Positions 21,100-24,915 of a stretch of DNA of 24,915 nt are shown one piece after another. The DNA comes from Gnetum montanum. Its lineage: Eukaryota; Streptophyta; Gnetopsida; Gnetales; Gnetaceae. Positions within the stretch are counted from its first letter, which is position 1; each line of letters starts with the position of its first letter. The stretch is from the NCBI GenBank assembly GCA_015680685.1, contig MNCI01024326.1, forward strand, positions 88,354 to 113,268, given 5' to 3'. The translations under genes and the position numbers were made by a program. The notes beneath the pieces are model-generated. The model worked only from the letters and a program-made list of their open reading frames with translations, did no database searches and was not told the DNA's origin.

Positions 21100-21975
21100 T
21101 TAAAATTTGAGAAAAATTTACCATTGATTAGAGGTTTACCTTTAGGCATTAGTAAAATGTAGTTCCACCCACGTAGCTAGTGCTACTCCCATTAAAGGAT
21201 TCCCTTTAGACATGCATAACATATCTTTCCTATCACATAAAGAAACTAGTTCAAAAGACTTTAAGATTCCTAAAAGTATTTGATCTTTAGGTATGGGTAA
21301 CATGTATTTATATTGATACTCTAGGAATTAGGTTTTTTTTAATGAATTAATTAATTCATGATTGTGCTTTTCTTATTAGAAGACTACCTTTAGATATGGG
21401 TAAGATGTCATTCCAATGACATGGTAAGAGAACACTTATTCGAGAACATGCTTCCATCAAAGTTAAAACATGAGTAATAATATAAATATATGGAGTAGTA
21501 ATATCCATATAGGAAGTGCAAAGAATCCAAAAGTCTCCTTGATGTCACACTTTTTTTCATTCTATCTTAGTCATTTCCCCTTTCCTCAAGGCATAAAGAT
21601 CATGAGTTAATTTTAGTTTTGATGTAAGAAGAATAGTAATGCTTCTATAATGAAGATCTCTTATTTATAGAAACTAAAGGGATAATTGACATGGTTCCAT
21701 TACTTTACACAATTACATACCCAATTACCTTGATAGCATAAAATATATTCCAAATAACAAAGTTGAACTATATATAAATGAAAATCCTTATGAAAGAAAA
21801 TATGGGAAATTGACATAAAGGATTTCAAATATAAAATGATTCAAAGAAAGGAAAGATTACAAAAAAATGAAAACTTACAAAAAATAGAAAACATATGAAG
21901 AACTAAGAAAATTAAAAGAAATGGTAAAAAAGGATTAAAAAAATAGGTCCTGAGAGCATATCAAATTAGATGTAT
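21100..21975 (-). repeat. 3' LTR of element A (lower border unknown)
   Basis: It follows a polypurine tract (21992-21976) on the minus strand. A TATA box, CTATAAATAAGAG, lies at 21670-21658, about 310 bp into the LTR. Four diverged copies of a motif like cctttagNNatgggtaanatgt occur at 21138, 21201, 21283 and 21385, with increasing spacing (63, 82, 102 bp). A 16-bp palindrome (tgaattaattaattca) lies near 21343-21358. Confidence 0.5.
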
Positions 21976-21994
21976 ATCTTCCCCATGACTCAGT
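21976..21994 (-). other. polypurine tract of element A
   Basis: The minus strand reads TGACTGAGTCATGGGGAAG just downstream of the integrase relic. It resembles the tracts of elements B and C in the words AGTCATGGGG. Confidence 0.6.
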
Positions 21995-22079
21995 CATAAG
22001 GTAGAGATACAGGAAATAAAGTGGGATCAGCCATTAGTTAAGGTGTCATTAGATTTTAAAGCTACTTGGAAATTCTTAA

Positions 22080-22570
22080 ATAATTGAACTTTTTACATTT
22101 TGGCTAAAATTAGTTTGTTTGGACAATTATAGAAGTAAATTTTCATGGTGTCTGAATGGGAAGTGGATTGGATAATATAGTATCCTTTCCATAGTATTTG
22201 AAATTTTGTTTGTTGAGGTACATGTGTGAGGTTCTAATAAAGAATATTATCTCATAGTTGAAAGTTTACTTATCATATCTTAGCATCATGACATTGTTTG
22301 GTATATGACTTGTGTACTTCATTCATCATAAGGAATGTTCTTCTATTTTTGTCTATCATATTGAGGTTGATGAGACATTCTTTTTATTTTAGACTAATGT
22401 TCAGACCAATATCATAGGTTGTATTAAGTGCATGTAAATCTGCATAGATGGAAAGTTTTGATAGCTTACCATATGTCAACTCATAGAGGAAGTAGCCTAT
22501 GGGAATTTTCCAAGTGGAGAAATAAGCCCAAAGGCATTGTTAAGTTCTGCTCTAATGTCTTCAATATCTA
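22080..22570 (-). pseudogene. Ty3/gypsy integrase C-terminus of element A, interrupted
   Basis: The minus strand reads ELNNAFGLISPLGKFP (family form like ALWAYRTTxKTxxGxTPF), then YELTYGKLSKLSIYADLHAL (family LVYGxEAVLPIE followed by the linker), then CLINLNMIDKNRRTFLMMNE and VHKSYTKQCHDAKI (family LxxLDEKRLxALxH...QxxxKxxHDKxI), and finally KFQILWKGYYIIQS at the place of the GPY/F box (family KFxxxWLGPYxI), with GPY changed to GYY. Stops and one or more frame changes are present. Upstream integrase sequence stops at 22571, where the LTR of element C begins, so C inserted into this gene. Confidence 0.8.
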
Positions 22571-22993
22571 CTGATGAGTGGCTAGGTACCCCTACACTCA
22601 ACCATACAAAATGAGCATAACACACGCGATCCTATCGAACTCCACAAACTAAATGCCTAAATGGCCCATGGAACACTTGGGGTTAATCATTCGTTGTCTT
22701 CCCATACTTACTCGTTGTTGTCATGGTGTATGGTTAAGTAAGTCCGAGGTATATGATTTTTCTGGTCTTTTCTGGTTTTATGTCTTCTACGCTAAGAGCA
22801 AAGGGTTGAGAAACTAACTAACTCTAACTAATGTCCTAAGTCTAAATTAACTAGCTTCAGCATCCGTTCCCACTTACCATACACACCCTAAACTATGCAA
22901 CTGTGGCTACCAAACGCTAATCGTTACTGGAATCACCACACGTAACGCATGTGCTCGAAGTGGTCATACTGAGGCACTTAACTAGCCTAAGTG

Positions 22994-23169
22994 TGACGAG
23001 CAGCCGATTCCTTGACTAGCCGTACACATTCGTAGATGCTCGTAATCAAGTCGTATTCATCCCATGTTCTAGGAGATAAGGGTGAGAGAATCTAATCACG
23101 ATGAGTAGCTGATTCCTTGGTTAGCCATAGACATTCGTCAATGCCCGTAACGAAGTCGTACTCATGCCA
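22994..23169. repeat. two 72-bp direct repeats, 105-bp period, in LTR C
   Basis: The two copies share gattcctt-g-tagcc-ta-acattcgt followed by atg-ccgtaa/cgtaatc and aagtcgta-tcat. The gattcc words start at 23006 and 23111. They lie downstream of the LTR TATA box in minus sense, so within the transcribed R/U5 part. Confidence 0.75.
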
Positions 23170-23441
23170 CGCTAAAAACAGGTAAGAAATAACATGAAAT
23201 AAAACCTATCCATGTACTACAAGGTTTATCCACAAAGCTCGTCTTTATTGCCGTACACAACTTGTGTTCAGGTACAAAGCTGCTTAAATAAAGAACCATT
23301 CACTTGGGGGACTCCTACTATGGGCACATGGAAAATATTCTATCTCTGGGGTGATCAATCCTCTAGAGCTTCGCTACTTCTAGGCTAGATGGGAAATGAG
23401 GGGAGTGCCACCTCTTATTTATATATTTAGCGGTGGACCAC

Positions 23442-23511
23442 GATATCGTGTATGCGATATCATAGGGGATGCGATATCGCGGAGGCCGTGATATCGTGTA
23501 CGCGATATCAC
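23442..23511. repeat. array of five GATATC palindromes in U3 of LTR C
   Basis: GATATC occurs at 23442, 23456, 23473, 23490 and 23504, with spacings 14, 17, 17 and 14. The outer pairs form two copies of gatatcgtgtaYgcgatat (about 22 bp, 48 bp apart) around a central palindrome GCGATATCGC. It lies between the LTR start and the TATA box in minus sense, where U3 enhancers sit. Confidence 0.85.
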
Positions 23512-23536
23512 AGCTTGTGCATATCGCATCTCATCA

Positions 23537-23600
23537 AACCCCCATGACTGAATGAAAACTCATCCTTGAGTTCCTTACAATAATATTAGGAAGGTATGGA
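23537..23600 (-). other. polypurine tract and pre-LTR end of element C
   Basis: The minus strand reads CTTCCTAATATTATTGTAA, then the same 20 bases as in element B (GGAACTCAAGGATGAGTTTT), then CAGTCATGGGGGTT directly before the LTR. B also has a CTTTCCTAATTTTGTAA block just upstream, so B and C share this internal end. Confidence 0.72.
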
Positions 23601-23711
23601 ATTATTAAGGGGAATGGAACTAATGGGATGACATGTGAATGGATCATTATTACAAGACTTGACAAAATTGGTGTTCATGAAAACAAGGGTGAACACCTTA
23701 TTACAATGACA

Positions 23712-24110
23712 TCAGGCCTTTGTTGGCAGCTTGAGAGAAAGAGAGAGATAGAAAGAAGTGTTGCTACTGCCAACGCCAAGATTGTGCTTTTTGTTGTCCA
23801 TCCAAAAGTGTGCCATCGATCTTGCTCCTTGCATAGCTGCTTCAGCGCTTCTCCATTCCAAGCGTTTGCTCCAGATCCATTCTGTTGTTGTATGATTGCC
23901 ATCTGCACACACAAGACAATCATATATTAGCAAGGGTAATTGAATCATTAAGTAATTAATACCTTGCTTCAGTGTAGGTCCATTGGCTAGGTTGTGGTAT
24001 GGATAATACGGATCGGGAGATGTAGTAATGATGACTACCAAAGGTGTAGGGGTTAGGAAGAAAATCAAAAATTTTGGGGCTAGAAGAAAATTGAAAAAAG
24101 TAGGCCCCAT
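23712..24110 (-). CDS. unrecognised 132-codon frame, possibly spliced, in element C
   Basis: The open frame starts MGPTFFNFLLAPKFLIFFL, a strongly hydrophobic N-terminus, and continues through SPDPYYPYHNLANGPTLKQ. A 60-bp AT-rich segment (23962-23903) begins GTATTA and ends TGTGTGTGCAG, with a CTAAT branch-like word, so it could be an in-frame intron; keeping it adds 20 residues without a stop. After it the frame reads DGNHTTTEWIWSKRLEWRSA and ends LSLKLPTKA. A second frame begins with ATG exactly after the acceptor (MAIIQQQNGSGANAWNGEAL, 23902-23675) and has one likely membrane segment (ILALAVATLLSISLFL). I recognise neither protein. The position before the 3' LTR is where env-like or captured genes occur. 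A 60-bp intron is short for plants. Confidence 0.3.
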   Translation of the reverse strand: MGPTFFNFLLAPKFLIFFLTPTPLVVIITTSPDPYYPYHNLANGPTLKQGINYLMIQLPLLIYDCLVCADGNHTTTEWIWSKRLEWRSAEAAMQGARSMAHFWMDNKKHNLGVGSSNTSFYLSLSLKLPTKA

Positions 24111-24243
24111 ACCCCCATGACTAATCGCGAACCTCCGGTAGCGGTAGAATGAAGAAGGGAAAGGAGTAAGAAAGATAGATAAAAAAGGACAACTGAAAAC
24201 ATCAATGAAGTAGATGTCAAGATGGTAATGAACAAAATAATAA

Positions 24244-24530
24244 TTAATTACAAAATGTTAAGGAAAAGAAGTTAATGAATGCACCAAATAGGAATGTCAG
24301 TGGGTCCTTCCCAAAGCAGGCGCATGCCGTTAATGCCCTGACAGAACTTATTTCAAAGAGTTCGTAGGCTCTAGGAATGTCGTTTGGAACAAGAGTTAAA
24401 TTCTTAACCACAAGAATGTACCAAAAAGAAAACAATGCATCAACCAAAATAGATACACTAATGATACAATCGGCAATGAGGTGAACAATGGAGAGAAGGA
24501 TGAAGAGGAGAGAAGAGAATGGAATGGAAT
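24244..24530 (-). other. hydrophobic open frame of unknown function
   Basis: A minus-strand frame opens after a stop near 24530 and runs to 24244. It contains SSLLFILLSIVHLIADCIIS and VSILVDALFSFWYILVVKNL; the first in-frame ATG found gives 67 codons (MVDALFSFWY...). Two or three membrane-like segments are followed by a Cys-containing tail ending LTFCN. No family is recognised. It lies in the internal part of element C and could be chance. Confidence 0.2.
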
Positions 24531-24915
24531 CTCAAGAACAAGGTGGTGTATAGCCCCTTGTGTGTTTGATGATTAATGTGACTTCGCAAGTCTCATTCCA
24601 ACTCCGGCCTCAAACCAACTAATTTCAGCGGCGTCACATCAATGCATTTGGCTAAACCATTCTCCTGGATAACAAGGATGCATCTTCAAAGAGCCACCAC
24701 CATTCTGATGAAACAAAGGAGGCAATGGGAAGCGAGAAGGACCTTAGTTAGAGGGAACACTTGTGGTTCCATAACCAATGCTTGTAGCCCAAATTTTATT
24801 TCTTCTATGGGGTGTGCTTTGAATTCTCACTTTCTCCATTTTTTTTGTGTTTTGTGTTTTTATGCGTGAGAACCACACCATGCAAAGACTTCTTATTTTT
24901 ATTGGCTCAGCTTCC
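24531..24915. other. internal sequence of element C or flanking DNA, no gene recognised
   Basis: Moderate GC sequence with no recognised domain on either strand. If C is a full-length element, pol should follow on the minus strand beyond the right edge. Confidence 0.3.

Larger units (their letters stand above)
22572..23536 (-). repeat. 3' LTR of element C (965 bp), well preserved
   Basis: The + strand starts TGATGAG at 22572 and ends CTCATCA at 23536, a perfect 7-bp terminal inverted repeat. A polypurine tract lies next to the 23536 end, which makes this the 3' LTR of a minus-strand element. On the minus strand the U3 has an array of GATATC palindromes (23509-23442), then a TATA box (TATAAATAAGAG, 23423-23411). 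Two 72-bp direct repeats with a 105-bp period lie at about 22994-23065 and 23098-23169. CpG dinucleotides are frequent, unlike in the older elements around it, suggesting a younger insertion. The 5 bp next to 22572 are tctac; the matching duplication would lie beyond the right edge. Confidence 0.78.

Noticed and set aside
22572-23536. Solo LTR
   Set aside because: The flanking 5-mers (tctac and aaccc) do not match, and a polypurine tract adjoins the 23536 end, so it is a 3' LTR with internal sequence attached.
1-24915. CRISPR arrays, bacterial operons, rRNA or tRNA genes
   Set aside because: No regularly spaced direct repeats with unique spacers, no operon-like gene spacing and no recognisable rRNA or tRNA sequence; the content is eukaryotic plant retrotransposon DNA.

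Overview
The window looks like intergenic, transposon-derived DNA from a large plant nuclear genome. It is AT-rich, has no intact protein-coding gene of recognisable function, and is packed with decayed Ty1/copia, Ty3/gypsy-like and non-LTR (RTE- and L1-type) retrotransposons. The low gene density and mix of old elements would fit a gymnosperm, but no host gene is present to prove it. Two single N bases (15761 and 16147) show that this is an assembled sequence with unresolved joins.

Layout. 1-2703: 5' part of a minus-strand Ty1/copia element, with LTR, primer-binding site, gag, protease and integrase remnants; it runs off the left edge. 2990-4870: an RTE-type LINE whose C-terminal part lies on the + strand and whose reverse-transcriptase part lies on the - strand, meeting tail to tail near 3541. 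5269-5655 and 13845-14640: two GC-rich 3' ends of one L1-type LINE family, both with poly(A) tails on the minus strand. 7365-8060: a degenerate tandem repeat. 8640-10000: a higher-complexity, CpG-retaining stretch with a TATA box; it is the least repeat-like part of the window.

15763-24915: a stack of minus-strand LTR elements. B (about 16240-20420) has an LTR, a polypurine tract and a long gag-like/coiled-coil relic but no visible pol. A (about 21100-22570) has an LTR, a polypurine tract and the integrase C-terminus. C (22572 to the right edge) has a well-preserved 965-bp LTR that interrupts A's integrase. Internal sequence of C holds an unrecognised, possibly spliced, membrane-anchored reading frame. 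A 384-bp arm at 15763-16146, flanked exactly by the two Ns, is a near-perfect reverse complement of 16571-16954 and may be an assembly artefact.

No set of genes here forms a working pathway. All coding remnants I can identify are broken by stops, frameshifts or lost catalytic residues. Homology calls were made by reading translations against remembered family motifs, without database searches.
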